NCBI GenBank assembly: GCA_947306425.1
Contig: CAMZGO010000001.1
Location: 186,001-250,000 of the forward strand
Direction of reading: 5' to 3'
Length of the DNA stretch: 64,000 bases
Source: an uncultured Elusimicrobia bacterium
GTDB taxonomy: Bacteria > Elusimicrobiota > Elusimicrobia > Elusimicrobiales > Elusimicrobiaceae
The notes under the pieces are model-generated. The model was given only the letters and a program-made list of their open reading frames with translations, made no database searches and was not told the origin of the DNA. This document shows, in pieces, positions 11,105 to 20,037 of the stretch. Numbering within the stretch: position 1 is the first letter of the stretch; each line of letters begins with the position of its first letter. The translations under genes were made by a program, and so were the position numbers.

Positions 11105-12580
11105 ATGCGCAAAAATCCACACATATTAGAAATCAACGCCCAAGTCTGGCTAAACAAATTTGCAATGGAGTTAAATAAACCGTTAACTCTTGCCGATATT
11201 CCGCAAAGTTATTTAGAGGAAATTAAATCTTTGGGCTTTGATGCTCTATGGTTAATGGGGGTTTGGCAACAAAGCCCTAAAAGTGCCGAAATTGCACGAA
11301 ACCACCCCGATATTTTGAATTATTTATCAAAAGTTAAACCGGATTTTGACCCGCAAGATATAGGGCCTTCCCTTTATGCAATTTATGACTATAAAGTAAA
11401 TCCGAATTTCGGCGGGGAAACAGCCTTATTAAAACTAAAAAAACGTTTAAATGATTTAGGTGTCAAACTTATTTTAGATTTTGCAGGAAATCACTTATCT
11501 TGTGATTCCCCCTACTTAACCAGCAATCCGGAATATTTTATCAGCAAACCCGGTATTATGCCGCAAGAAGAAGGTTTATTTTTTAAAGGACCTAACGGTC
11601 TTTATTTCGCGCATGGCAGGGATCCTCATTTCTACTCATGGAGTGATACTGCACAATTAAATCATTTTAATCCTAAAACGCGTGAATTTCTACTTGGTAT
11701 TTTGGATCATCTTTACACCTTATGCGACGGTTTACGTTGCGATATGGTCATGTTAATGTTGAATGATGTTTTTGCAAATACTTGGAATATGTATCTTGAC
11801 CTTCCAAAACCGCAAGAGGAATTTTGGCCTAAAGCAATTAAACATATAAAAGACAAAAACAATTATTTTATGTTTCTTGCTGAAGTTTATTGGGGCCTTG
11901 ATTGGGAAGTTCAGCAGTTAGGTTTTGATTTTACTTACGATAAAACCTTATATGACCGCCTTTTACTTTCAAACGCACAAGACATACAAGGCCATTTAAA
12001 TGCTGAGCACTTATATCAAATGAGGTCGCTCCGCTTTATTGCAAACCACGATGAAGAACCTCCGGTAAAAGCCTTTGGGGAAGAGAAATCTAAGGCAGCT
12101 GCTGCTGCTTGTTATACTTTAGAAGGTGCACGATTATTTACTTTAAGCCAAATCTACGGTGCAACGGTACGCTACCCAATACAATATATTCCTAAAAAAC
12201 AGGAAAGGAATGATAAAATCGTTTCCTTTTATGAAAAACTTTTAAGCATTATAAAGGACCCTTGCTTCCATGGCGGGCAATGGGCTTTAAAACCGGTTGG
12301 AGAAATCAGCAAAGAAGACCAAAGCCACAAAAATATTCTTGCTTGGATTTGGTGGCAAAGCACCTGTTGCAAAATGGTATTTATAAATTATAGTGATAAA
12401 CAGGCAAATTTCAAAATTAATGCCGACAAATTTCCTAAAACTGAAAAGGTTAATATAAAATTTACTGAAGAATTTTCAAATACTACTAAAGAGGTTCCTT
12501 TATCTTCTTTCAAGCAAGACGGCGGTTTACCGCTAACTTTACAACCTTTTGAAATCAGAATTTATTCTTTTGATTTTTAA
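11105..12580 (+). CDS. GH13-family (alpha-amylase superfamily) glycoside hydrolase
   Basis: This is a 491-residue alpha-glucan-active enzyme or related phosphorylase/transferase. The four GH13 regions are visible in order: region I LDFAGNH (near residue 125), region [10 protein letters not shown] with the nucleophile Asp (near 215), region [11 protein letters not shown] with the acid/base Glu (near 260) and region [11 protein letters not shown] (near 317). The catalytic triad is therefore intact. No signal peptide is visible, so it probably acts in the cytoplasm. Substrate cannot be read from the sequence. It has its own promoter, and its end overlaps the convergent pilin gene by four bases. 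Confidence 0.85.
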   Translation: MRKNPHILEINAQVWLNKFAMELNKPLTLADIPQSYLEEIKSLGFDALWLMGVWQQSPKSAEIARNHPDILNYLSKVKPDFDPQDIGPSLYAIYDYKVNPNFGGETALLKLKKRLNDLGVKLILDFAGNHLSCDSPYLTSNPEYFISKPGIMPQEEGLFFKGPNGLYFAHGRDPHFYSWSDTAQLNHFNPKTREFLLGILDHLYTLCDGLRCDMVMLMLNDVFANTWNMYLDLPKPQEEFWPKAIKHIKDKNNYFMFLAEVYWGLDWEVQQLGFDFTYDKTLYDRLLLSNAQDIQGHLNAEHLYQMRSLRFIANHDEEPPVKAFGEEKSKAAAAACYTLEGARLFTLSQIYGATVRYPIQYIPKKQERNDKIVSFYEKLLSIIKDPCFHGGQWALKPVGEISKEDQSHKNILAWIWWQSTCCKMVFINYSDKQANFKINADKFPKTEKVNIKFTEEFSNTTKEVPLSSFKQDGGLPLTLQPFEIRIYSFDF

Positions 12581-13092
12581 AATTTACAGGAATAATAGTA
12601 ATTTGAACCACTATTATGTAAGAAATTACAATTAAATACTTCAGAGCAAAAACCACTTTTTCCATGTTCATAACAAAATAATTTACCTGCATCTATATAT
12701 TCATTGCCTTGTGTTGTAAATCCAAAACCTGAACGCAAATATTTTCCTGTTTTACGAAGGGAAGATAGTCCTCCTCCTTTACTAGCATAAATAAGATTTT
12801 TATTATTGGATATACAATCTATTTTGTTAAAACCAGATAAAATTTCGCATCCTCCTCTTTGATACCCGCTGAAGTTAACATCCAGCTCATCAAAATTTGT
12901 TGCATATTTCTCATTTACTAAATAATATCTTTGCTGGGCATCATACAACGCTTTAATAGAAATTAATAATTGGCTGGCCTCCGCTTTTTCTTTTGCTTTA
13001 CGATATTGAGGTATCGCAATACCCGCTAAAATTCCAATAATTAAAATGACCACCAAAAGTTCTAAAAGCGTAAATCCTTTTTTACTTTTCAT
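12577..13092 (-). CDS. type IV pilin-like protein (prepilin)
   Basis: The 171-residue product begins MKSKKG followed by [20 protein letters not shown]. This is a class III/IV prepilin signal: PilD would cut after Gly6, methylate Phe7 and leave Glu at +5 for subunit assembly. The hydrophobic helix runs into a soluble domain with several cysteines ([29 protein letters not shown]), likely disulfide-bonded near the C-terminus. No other pilus machinery is nearby. It could be a major pilin or a pseudopilin. A stretch of 14 T residues precedes its -10 box. Confidence 0.9.
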   Translation of the reverse strand: MKSKKGFTLLELLVVILIIGILAGIAIPQYRKAKEKAEASQLLISIKALYDAQQRYYLVNEKYATNFDELDVNFSGYQRGGCEILSGFNKIDCISNNKNLIYASKGGGLSSLRKTGKYLRSGFGFTTQGNEYIDAGKLFCYEHGKSGFCSEVFNCNFLHNSGSNYYYSCKF

Positions 13093-13142
13093 ATGATACT
13101 CCTAAAATTAATGTATAAAGAGTTTTCATCCCTATATAGGTT

Positions 13143-13148
13143 ATTATA
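13143..13148 (-). promoter_or_regulatory. -10 box of the pilin gene, next to a 14-base homopolymer
   Basis: The minus strand has TATAAT at 13143-13148, preceded by CG and a run of 14 T (13151-13164), then TTGCG and TTGACT elements. No -35 hexamer sits at 17 bp in the present sequence: TTGCGT would be 15 bp away and TTGACT 20 bp. Tract-length change would alter the spacing. An AGGAG ribosome-binding site precedes the ATG. Confidence 0.5.
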
Positions 13149-13150
13149 CG

Positions 13151-13183
13151 AAAAAAAAAAAAAACGCAAGTCAAGTGCGTTTT
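13151..13183 (-). terminator. second terminator of the oxidative-stress operon
   Basis: On the minus strand an 8-bp stem (AAAACGCA, 7-nt loop, TGCGTTTT; plus-strand arms 13161-13168 and 13176-13183) runs straight into 14 T (13151-13164). This is a plausible backup intrinsic terminator behind the one at 13234-13266. It also explains the homopolymer without invoking pilin regulation. Confidence 0.5.
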
Positions 13184-13233
13184 GCGACGATAAATAAAGA
13201 AATAATTTTTAACAATAAAATGCCTTTTTAAAA

Positions 13234-13266
13234 TTTACCCTACACTTTTTTGAAGTGTAGGGTAAA
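13234..13266 (-). terminator. terminator after the flavin reductase-rubredoxin gene
   Basis: A perfect 14-bp stem (13234-13247 with 13253-13266, loop TTTTG) begins 22 bases after the stop codon. On the minus strand it is followed by a short AAATTTT tract. Confidence 0.7.
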
Positions 13267-13288
13267 ATTGTACGATTTTTTTATTTGC

Positions 13289-13987
13289 TTAATTTTCGGC
13301 ATTAAATTGGTCTTTGCCAACACCGCAAACCGGGCAAACCCAATCTTCCTTAACATCTTTCCAGGCAGTACCGGCAGGAATTCCGTGTTCAGGATCACCT
13401 AATTCTTCGTCATAAACATAACCGCAAACATTACAAACATATTTCATTTTCTTTTCTCCTTTTTTCGTTATTTCTTCTTTTTGATAAGTTACCGCCCCTT
13501 TAGGCGTTTTTCCTTTTAAATCATGATGATAGTACGCATAAGTCATCGGCGGGCAAGAATTATCTAAAAGTTCAGCTTCTTCCAAAGAACAAATAAACAT
13601 AGTATGTGTTTCTAAATCTACTTTACTGATTACCTTTAAAGTTAAATAAGAAGAAGTGTTTACTGTAACTATCGGCAAACCCTCTTTACTTAACTTATAG
13701 GGCATTTTAGCAAATTTATCAAACCCTCTGCCCGATCTAAACCCAAAATTACCTATAAATATCAAATCGGCTGATTCCGTCAAAGGCTGTACACAAATCA
13801 AACCCGTTTGTTGTATATACTCGTGGGTTAAACTTTCTTTATTTAAAGTAACTGCAATCCGGATAGGTTCTGCAGTAACTTGTGCAACGGAATTTGCAAT
13901 CAGCCCATTTATTTTGCCGTCTTTACTGACGGAAGAAACGATATAAAGCCCGTATCCCAAGGTAAAAAGGGTTTTTAAATTCAGCAT
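13289..13987 (-). CDS. hrb: flavin reductase-rubredoxin fusion (Hrb-like)
   Basis: About residues 1-155 are a flavin reductase-like FMN domain (TLGYGLYIVSS, GLIANSVAQVTAEP, FIGNFGFRSGRGFDKF). After a linker, the last ~53 residues are a rubredoxin with both iron-binding knuckles (CNVCGYVYDEE and CPVCGVGKDQF). This arrangement matches the high-molecular-weight rubredoxin of Moorella, which passes electrons from NADH to the flavodiiron protein FprA. Here fprA is the gene immediately upstream. I chose the ATG at 13985-13987, which overlaps the fprA stop as ATGCTGA, giving 232 residues. Confidence 0.88.
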   Translation of the reverse strand: MLNLKTLFTLGYGLYIVSSVSKDGKINGLIANSVAQVTAEPIRIAVTLNKESLTHEYIQQTGLICVQPLTESADLIFIGNFGFRSGRGFDKFAKMPYKLSKEGLPIVTVNTSSYLTLKVISKVDLETHTMFICSLEEAELLDNSCPPMTYAYYHHDLKGKTPKGAVTYQKEEITKKGEKKMKYVCNVCGYVYDEELGDPEHGIPAGTAWKDVKEDWVCPVCGVGKDQFNAEN

Positions 13988-15162
13988 AACTTTTCGCCTA
14001 CCGTTTTGCCGAAAGTAAAACACTCTTGTAAAACATTTTCTGTAGGAACAAATTTACTTTTGACAAGCGGGGCAACAATCTCCACCCCGATATTTTTTAC
14101 ATCTTCTTCAAATTTGTTTAAAGGGAAATCACTCCACCCGTATGAACCGAAAACTCCCCCTTTCAATCCCTGTTTACGAAGCCCTTTTAAATAACAAAGC
14201 AAATCCGCTAAAGAAGGATAAATTTCTTGGTTTAAGACGGGTGTTCCCATAATTAAAGCATCGCTGTCTAACAATTCTGCTACAACATCACTCCTGTGTG
14301 AAAAATGCAAAGACATTTGCTTTACCGTTACACCGGCGCTTTTTAGACCATCGGTAATTGAAGCCGCCATTTTATTGCAAGAACCCCACATAGTATCGTA
14401 AACGACAAGTGCTTTTTTAATGCTTTTTTGTGCTGCCCAATCAGCATAAAGTTCAACAATTCTTGCCGGATTTTTACGCCAAATTAAACCATGGTCAGGG
14501 CAAATAATTTTTGGATTAATCCCTAATTTTTTAACTTGGGCGAGAAAACTCGTAACAATTTTAGAGTAAGGCAAGATAATATTTGCATAATATTTCTTTG
14601 CTTGATACAGCCAAGTATTTTCTTCTAATTCATCGTCAAAGCGCTCTGTGCTGGCAAAATGCATTCCAAAAATATCATTACAAAAAAGAACATTTTCCTC
14701 CTCAAGCAAAGCAATCATACTATCCGGCCAATGTAACATTCGGGATTCAACAAATTTGAGTTTATCTTTTCCTATAATTATTTCTGAGCCGTTCCCTACT
14801 GCTTCAACGGGTAAATCCTGAACGAGATTTTCTTTTAAATTCTGTGCCCCCATTACCGAAGCATAAATCTTGCTTGGCTTGCATGCTGATATAGTTTGCA
14901 GTAAAGCACCGCTATGGTCAAGTTCAGAATGGTTTGATACTATAATATCAATTTTGCTTGGGTCTATAACACTTTTTATTCTAAGCATCATTTCATCAAA
15001 AAATTCTTTTTTGACGGTGTCAATTAAAATCACTTTTTCATCCAAAATTAAAAAAGCATTATAAGTGGTGCCTTTATCTGTTGAATAACCATGAAAATCC
15101 CTTATATTCCAATCAATAGCACCAACCCAATAAACTTTATCAGTTATCTTTATTGCTTGCAT
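13981..15162 (-). CDS. fprA: flavodiiron protein (A-type, O2 and/or NO reductase)
   Basis: This is a cytoplasmic enzyme that reduces oxygen to water (or NO to N2O) with electrons from rubredoxin. The N-terminal metallo-beta-lactamase-like diiron domain has NHSELDHSG (H78-x-E80-x-D82), a conserved histidine in MLHWPDS, an aspartate in NDIFGMHF and PDHGLIW. The C-terminal flavodoxin domain starts near residue 250 (ALVVYDTMWGSCNKMA) and has the family's MGTPVLNQE loop. The length (393) is typical of class A. It lies two bases after desulfoferrodoxin and overlaps the Hrb-like gene. Confidence 0.95.
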   Translation of the reverse strand: MQAIKITDKVYWVGAIDWNIRDFHGYSTDKGTTYNAFLILDEKVILIDTVKKEFFDEMMLRIKSVIDPSKIDIIVSNHSELDHSGALLQTISACKPSKIYASVMGAQNLKENLVQDLPVEAVGNGSEIIIGKDKLKFVESRMLHWPDSMIALLEEENVLFCNDIFGMHFASTERFDDELEENTWLYQAKKYYANIILPYSKIVTSFLAQVKKLGINPKIICPDHGLIWRKNPARIVELYADWAAQKSIKKALVVYDTMWGSCNKMAASITDGLKSAGVTVKQMSLHFSHRSDVVAELLDSDALIMGTPVLNQEIYPSLADLLCYLKGLRKQGLKGGVFGSYGWSDFPLNKFEEDVKNIGVEIVAPLVKSKFVPTENVLQECFTFGKTVGEKLC

Positions 15163-15163
15163 A

Positions 15164-15547
15164 TTATTTTTTATTACTCCAAAGTCCGTGAATATTACAA
15201 TATTCCCTTACTTCAATAATATTTCCGTCTGTTTTTGGAAAAAAGGCCTCCGGCTTAATACCGGGCCTTAAATTAGCACGCATAATTTTATTGTTATCAT
15301 AAATTGCTTCAATAAACTCTATAAAGTGAACATCTAACATTGGGTGTTCTGCCGAGCCGACTTTGACAAGATATCCCCCTTCAATTTCTTCTACAACGGG
15401 AATATGTTTTTCCGTTGCTGCTTCCTTGGTATTTGCTGTTTGTTTAACCATTTCTTTGCCGCAACAAGACAATACTCCTTTCCCTGCATGTGTAACTTCT
15501 AAAATATTACCGCAGATATCACATTTATATATTTCATTTGTTTCCAT
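15164..15547 (-). CDS. dfx: desulfoferrodoxin (superoxide reductase)
   Basis: This enzyme reduces superoxide to peroxide without producing oxygen. The N-terminal desulforedoxin centre (CDICGN...CCGK) precedes the catalytic centre, whose ligands appear in EKHIPVVE, HPMLDVHF and CNIHGLW. The Glu-Lys pair before HIPV, important for catalysis, is present. This is the two-iron class. An upstream in-frame ATG exists, but the ATG at 15545-15547 has an AAAGGGGGAAAG ribosome-binding site at good spacing, giving 127 residues. Confidence 0.95.
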   Translation of the reverse strand: METNEIYKCDICGNILEVTHAGKGVLSCCGKEMVKQTANTKEAATEKHIPVVEEIEGGYLVKVGSAEHPMLDVHFIEFIEAIYDNNKIMRANLRPGIKPEAFFPKTDGNIIEVREYCNIHGLWSNKK

Positions 15548-15569
15548 ACTTTCCCCCTTTGGTCGCAAA

Positions 15570-15597
15570 AAACGCGCCTTTAAAATAAGGCGCGTTT
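15570..15597 (-). terminator. hairpin with U-run between rubrerythrin and desulfoferrodoxin
   Basis: An 11-bp GC-rich stem (AAACGCGCCTT/AAGGCGCGTTT) with a 6-nt loop is followed on the minus strand by TTTTTT. This is a clear intrinsic terminator signature. Only about 22 bases remain before the dfx start codon, so dfx-fprA-hrb probably depend on read-through. Confidence 0.75.
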
Positions 15598-15623
15598 AAA
15601 TTATTTCTGCACCTACGGCAATT

Positions 15624-16199
15624 TTACCAATTTTCGCACAAAAGTTCAAAATAACTTTGTTCGTGCGCACAAGCGGGGCATTTTTTGGGTGCTTCTTTTC
15701 CTTCAAAAACAAAACCGCAGTTTATACATCTCCATTTAACAGTTTCGTCTTTTTTGAAAACTTTACCCTCGGTAATATTTTCGTATAATGCTTTATAACG
15801 CCTTGAGTGTTCCTTTTCCGCAACGGCAATATTTTCCATAACTACTGCAATTTCGTCAAAACCTTCTTCACGTGCAATTTTAGCAAAAGAAGGATACATG
15901 TGTTGCCACTCTTCATCTTCACCTGCGGCCGAAGCAGCCAAATTAGTTAATGTATCCCCGATAATTCCAGCGGGGAAAGCGGCTGTAACTTCAACTGCAC
16001 CGCCCTCTAAAAACTTGAACAAGCGTTTTGCATGTTCTTTTTCTTGATTAGCGGTTTCTTCAAAAATTTTGCTGATTTGAACATATCCTTCTTTCTTTGC
16101 TTTACTTGCAAAAAAAGTATAGCGGTTCCTTGCTTGGGATTCCCCTGCAAAAGCCGTTAAGATATTTTTTTCTGTTTGTGTTCCTTTTAAGGATTTCAT
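15624..16199 (-). CDS. rbr: rubrerythrin (peroxidase)
   Basis: Rubrerythrin reduces hydrogen peroxide in anaerobes. The N-terminal ferritin-like domain carries the diiron ligand motifs ESQARNRY, EETANQEKEHA and ENIAVAEKEHSRRY. The C-terminal rubredoxin domain has CINCGFVFEG and CPACAHEQSYF. The 191-residue length is standard. An AGGAGG ribosome-binding site precedes the ATG, which overlaps the agmatinase stop as ATGA. Confidence 0.96.
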   Translation of the reverse strand: MKSLKGTQTEKNILTAFAGESQARNRYTFFASKAKKEGYVQISKIFEETANQEKEHAKRLFKFLEGGAVEVTAAFPAGIIGDTLTNLAASAAGEDEEWQHMYPSFAKIAREEGFDEIAVVMENIAVAEKEHSRRYKALYENITEGKVFKKDETVKWRCINCGFVFEGKEAPKKCPACAHEQSYFELLCENW

Positions 16200-17086
16200 T
16201 TTAATTCCTCCTGATTTTTTAAAGTTAAATAACCCATTAAGCGGTATATAAGTTTTGCTGCATTAAATTCACTTATAGGATTGTCTTTCATCGGTGCTGT
16301 TTCCACAACATCTGCTGCGACAATATTTTTATGTTTTACAACTTCTCTAAATAGATTTAAGGCATCATACCACATAAAACCTCCCGGTTGAGGGGTACCG
16401 GTACCCGGTATTACGGAAGGGTCAAAACCATCCACATCAATGGTCATATAAACTGTGTCTGTTAAATTTTCAAGAACCTCTTTAATTAATTTTTTTTGGT
16501 CCAAATTCTCGTGCATTAAAAAGGTTTTTACATTACCGGTATTAACATTATCTTTCTCTTCTAGGCCGATAGAGCGGATACCTACTTGCACTACGCGAAC
16601 TTTTCTTGAAGCCGGATACAAAGCACACGCATGGGAGCGTTCATCTCCGTAATAGGATTTTCTTAAATCGGCATGGGCATCAAAATGTAAAACCGAAAGT
16701 TCCTTCCCGTATTTTTCAATATACGGGTCAATCAATGCCTGGGAAATTGAATGTTCACCCCCAAGATAAAAAGGAAATTGTTTGTAAGTATTGATATAAT
16801 TTTTTACAAAATTTTCAATACGAACAAAAACTTCTTCTTCACTGCCTTCACAATTTATGGGCTCAAAAGTTGCAATACCTTGACGGAAAGTTTCTGTTTT
16901 TGTTTCCTCGTCAAAAAATTCCACTTGGCTTGAGGCCTCTAAAATTGCGGAAGGCCCTAATTTTGTTCCGCCGAAATAAGAAACAGTTCTCTCATACGGA
17001 ACAGGTATAACGGCGAATTTCGCGGTTTTAATATCACAAAATTCGCCGTCTAATGCTAAAAAGTTGTTACTGCTTGGCTTTAACAT
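16196..17086 (-). CDS. speB: agmatinase (ureohydrolase family)
   Basis: It hydrolyses agmatine to putrescine and urea using two Mn ions. Metal-binding motifs are all present: GGEHSIS, HFDAHADLR and TIDVDGFDPSVIPGTGTP. The reading frame is open further upstream, but those codons lie inside the preceding decarboxylase gene, so I chose the ATG at 17084-17086 (MLKPSSNNF), giving 296 residues. It follows the arginine decarboxylase directly, and together they form the arginine-agmatine-putrescine route. Confidence 0.92.
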   Translation of the reverse strand: MLKPSSNNFLALDGEFCDIKTAKFAVIPVPYERTVSYFGGTKLGPSAILEASSQVEFFDEETKTETFRQGIATFEPINCEGSEEEVFVRIENFVKNYINTYKQFPFYLGGEHSISQALIDPYIEKYGKELSVLHFDAHADLRKSYYGDERSHACALYPASRKVRVVQVGIRSIGLEEKDNVNTGNVKTFLMHENLDQKKLIKEVLENLTDTVYMTIDVDGFDPSVIPGTGTPQPGGFMWYDALNLFREVVKHKNIVAADVVETAPMKDNPISEFNAAKLIYRLMGYLTLKNQEELK

Positions 17087-17097
17087 AAAAGGAGAAT

Positions 17098-17649
17098 TTA
17101 CCTCACAAAAACAGCCGCTGCTACGACAGTAGTCCAATATCCGTCAACACAAATTGCCGATTGGGTAATATTTGTTGTTTTAACAATTTTTCCGCTCATT
17201 TTCCAAATTTCTTCTTTTTGGTTCCAAGTTGTATTATTATCAAACTCAATACCCAAAGTTGTAGATAACATCATCGCTGCGAGGTCTTCGGCATAATCGC
17301 CGGCTTTTTGGTCTGCCTCACCGAAACTATGGTGTTCGGAAATATACCCGTGCGTATTTTTATCTTTCGGAATTGCAAGCCCGACCGAAGCAGAAATTAA
17401 ACGCCTGTTTTCGTTACTTGTATTGCGGCTGATAACGCAATGTAAAATTTGCCCTGCGGAAAGATGTTCTAAGCCCTTTGAAATGGACACGACTTTACAT
17501 CTCGGTGGGAAAATACTTGAAACAGGTACTAAATTAAATTTTGCAATTTTTGCGTCGCGTAATGCTTCTTCAAAACTTGCTAATTTTTCTTTATGTCTGC
17601 CAACACCTTTTGTTAAGAATATTTCTTTGGGAATAAACGGTTCGTACAT
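17098..17649 (-). CDS. pdaD: pyruvoyl-dependent arginine decarboxylase
   Basis: It decarboxylates arginine to agmatine using a pyruvoyl group made by self-cleavage. The cleavage site is visible as NLVPVSSIFPP, where the second Ser (S45 in the chosen frame) becomes the pyruvoyl of the alpha chain. The C-terminal half has SEHHSFGEADQKAGDYAEDLAA, typical of the family (last residues of this block shown only in part). The ATG at 17647-17649 has a GAGG site 8 nt upstream, giving 183 residues. The agmatinase is immediately downstream. Confidence 0.93.
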   Translation of the reverse strand: MYEPFIPKEIFLTKGVGRHKEKLASFEEALRDAKIAKFNLVPVSSIFPPRCKVVSISKGLEHLSAGQILHCVISRNTSNENRRLISASVGLAIPKDKNTHGYISEHHSFGEADQKAGDYAEDLAAMMLSTTLGIEFDNNTTWNQKEEIWKMSGKIVKTTNITQSAICVDGYWTTVVAAAVFVR

Positions 17650-17706
17650 TTTCTTTTCCTCTTTTTTCATTAAAATAGCCGCAAGCGGCAAATATTTTAT
17701 AAAATA

Positions 17707-17715
17707 ATTATAACA
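17707..17715 (-). promoter_or_regulatory. extended -10 promoter for the polyamine/oxidative-stress operon
   Basis: The minus strand reads TGTTATAAT (extended -10; TATAAT at 17707-17712), with no convincing -35. A short GCCGCAAGCGGC hairpin (17678-17689) lies in the leader. This AT-rich 70-bp region also has to drive the divergent peptidase gene. Confidence 0.5.
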
Positions 17716-17718
17716 AAT

Positions 17719-19770
17719 ATGTTAAGCAAAAGGTTAATTATTTTTTTACTAATATTATCAGCCCCTCTTTTTATAAGGGCTAAGGAGTTTGTTATGTACG
17801 ACGATAAAGGTCATCTTCATTTCAATTACAAGGCAAGTGAACTTGCCCCAAAAGAAAAAGAAGCAAGAAAAGTTTTGGAAGCCGCTCTAAATAAAATTGC
17901 TAATATTCCGGCTAATGACAGAACTTTTGAAAACACTTTACTTGCTTATGAAAATGCCCTTGATAATTACGGCGATGCATTAGGACAAGCAGGATTTTTA
18001 GCCTATGTTTCTACCGATGAAGAATTAAGAAACGCAGCTCTTGAGCAAGCACAAATTATAAGTGCATACATGGTAGAAGTAGCAACGCGGCGTGATATTT
18101 ATAAAGCTTTTAAAGAACTTGAAAAATTAAAACCTGAGTTGCCAAAAATTGAAGCGAAGATGCTTAAAGATACTATGATAGGTTTTAAAAAATCAGGCCT
18201 TGCTTTAGACGATAAAAAGTTGGAAATATTTAAAGATATTGCGAAACAAAAATCAGTAAACTCAATAAACTTTTCAAAAAATATTCGTGATTATAAAGAT
18301 TATTTAGATGTTACCGAAGAAGAACTTGAAGGTTTACCGGAAGATTACAAAAATAAACTTCAAAAAATAGACGGTAAATACCGTATAACTTTAGATTACC
18401 CCGACTATGTTCCTTTTATGACAAATGCCGTTAAAGATGAACCGCGCAAAATTTTGGAATATAAATATTCCCGCCGCGGCGGTAAAGAAAATGTAAAAAT
18501 TTTTGAAGACAATTTGATGTTGCGTTACAAAAGCGCTCGTTTGCTTGGCTATAAAAATCACGCTGAGAACCGCCTTGATATACGCATGGCAAAAAATGTT
18601 AAAACCGTAAATAATTTTTTGAAAGATTTAGAAAAGAAATTAAAACCTCTTGCTAAAAAAGAACAAAAAGAATTTTTGAAATTAAAAGAACAACGCACCG
18701 GTGTAAAATCAACAGTTTTACAACCTTGGGAAAGCGGTTATTGGGTAAATTTGCATAAAAAATTAAATTATGATATTGATCCGGAAATTTTAAAAGAATA
18801 TTTTCAAACAGATATTGTAATAAAAAATATGTTTGAAATTTTTGGTAATTTGTTCAGCGTAAAATTCAAAGAAGTAAAAATTCCCGTTTGGCATGAAAGC
18901 GTAAAAAGTTATGAAGTTACCGACGATGAAACAAAAAAAGTTATCGGCTATATTTATATGGATTTGTTCCCTCGCGACGGTAAATATAAACACGCCGCAT
19001 GTTTTGACTTAGTGGAAGGCAAACTTTTAAAAGACGGTACTTATCAAAAACCGTTTACCGCAATTGTCGCAAATTTAAATCCGCCGACGAAAGATACCCC
19101 CTCACTTTTAAAACATGGCGAAGTGGAAACTTTGTTTCATGAGTTCGGGCATGTCTTGCATAATGTTTTGACGGAAGCAAAATATTCATCAATTTCCGGC
19201 ACCGCGGTTAGCCAAGATTTTGTAGAAGTACCGTCTCAAATCCTAGAAAATTGGGCATGGGAACCTACCGTCTTAAAACAAATTTCAAAACATTATAAAA
19301 CAGGTAAATCTTTAGATGATGCAACCATACAAAAAATGCTTGCCGCAAAAAATCATGCTGCCGCAAATTTTTATATCAGGCAAAACTTTTTGGCACAAAT
19401 TGACATGAAATACCACACTTTAACAAAACCCGCCGATACGACGGAAATGTGGGAAAAATATGCAGCAAAAATCAAACTAACACCAATGACAAAAGATACA
19501 TACCCGCAAGCAAGTTTTGACCACCTTATGGGCGGTTACGACGCCGGCTATTACGGTTATTTGTGGGCGGAAGTTATTGCACAAGATTTTTTCTCGGAAT
19601 TTCAAAAACACGGTTTGTTTAATAAAGAAATAGGTAAAAAATTCCGCAAAGAAATTCTAGCGGTCGGCGGTTCTTATGATGAAGAAGAACTTGTTCAAAA
19701 TTTCTTGGGCCGCAAAATCTCAAATGAACCTTTCTTAAAACACATAGGTTTAAGCACTAATCAAAAATAG
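17719..19770 (+). CDS. secreted M3-family metallopeptidase (oligopeptidase / dipeptidyl carboxypeptidase type)
   Basis: This zinc oligopeptidase would trim short peptides outside the cytoplasm. An N-terminal signal peptide is clear (MLSKRLIIFLLILSAPLFIRA). The zinc site LFHEFGHVLHN (HExxH, near residue 475) and the downstream glutamate region VEVPSQILENW place it in the M3 family. The length (683) and the C-terminal MGGYDAGYYGYLWAEVIAQD motif agree. No ribosome-binding site precedes the ATG, and a TATAAC box lies 4 bases before it, so translation may be leaderless. Confidence 0.92.
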   Translation: MLSKRLIIFLLILSAPLFIRAKEFVMYDDKGHLHFNYKASELAPKEKEARKVLEAALNKIANIPANDRTFENTLLAYENALDNYGDALGQAGFLAYVSTDEELRNAALEQAQIISAYMVEVATRRDIYKAFKELEKLKPELPKIEAKMLKDTMIGFKKSGLALDDKKLEIFKDIAKQKSVNSINFSKNIRDYKDYLDVTEEELEGLPEDYKNKLQKIDGKYRITLDYPDYVPFMTNAVKDEPRKILEYKYSRRGGKENVKIFEDNLMLRYKSARLLGYKNHAENRLDIRMAKNVKTVNNFLKDLEKKLKPLAKKEQKEFLKLKEQRTGVKSTVLQPWESGYWVNLHKKLNYDIDPEILKEYFQTDIVIKNMFEIFGNLFSVKFKEVKIPVWHESVKSYEVTDDETKKVIGYIYMDLFPRDGKYKHAACFDLVEGKLLKDGTYQKPFTAIVANLNPPTKDTPSLLKHGEVETLFHEFGHVLHNVLTEAKYSSISGTAVSQDFVEVPSQILENWAWEPTVLKQISKHYKTGKSLDDATIQKMLAAKNHAAANFYIRQNFLAQIDMKYHTLTKPADTTEMWEKYAAKIKLTPMTKDTYPQASFDHLMGGYDAGYYGYLWAEVIAQDFFSEFQKHGLFNKEIGKKFRKEILAVGGSYDEEELVQNFLGRKISNEPFLKHIGLSTNQK

Positions 19771-19807
19771 TTAGCTGAAATACTTTTAAAATTTCCTTCA
19801 TCTTTTT

Positions 19808-19855
19808 CCCCTCCCTTTTGCTTGCAAAGGCGGAGGGGCTAGGGGTGGGGTATAA
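19808..19855 (-). repeat. reverse-oriented fragment of the C-rich repeat hairpin
   Basis: CCCCTCC (19808-19814) pairs with GGAGGGG (19832-19838), followed by CTAGGGGTGGGG. This is the reverse complement, with a shorter apical stem, of the AACCCCCACCCCTAACCCCT part of the 343-bp elements at 34.1 and 51.3 kb. It lies just after the peptidase stop and may also act as its terminator. The following stretch to about 20,030 is AT-rich and I see no gene in it. Confidence 0.55.
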
Positions 19856-20037
19856 AAATTAGGTGTTTTTTGCCAAAATATTGCTAAAAATAGCCTTTTT
19901 TAACCAAAACCGTGCCAAATTTTGATTTTTGTCTAATTTTAAAGCAGTTTTATGTTTTTGTAAAACAAATTAAAATTTCAACGGTTTTTATTTGATTTTG
20001 ATTTTTTACGACGAGGATTTTAATTATTCCTTATTGT

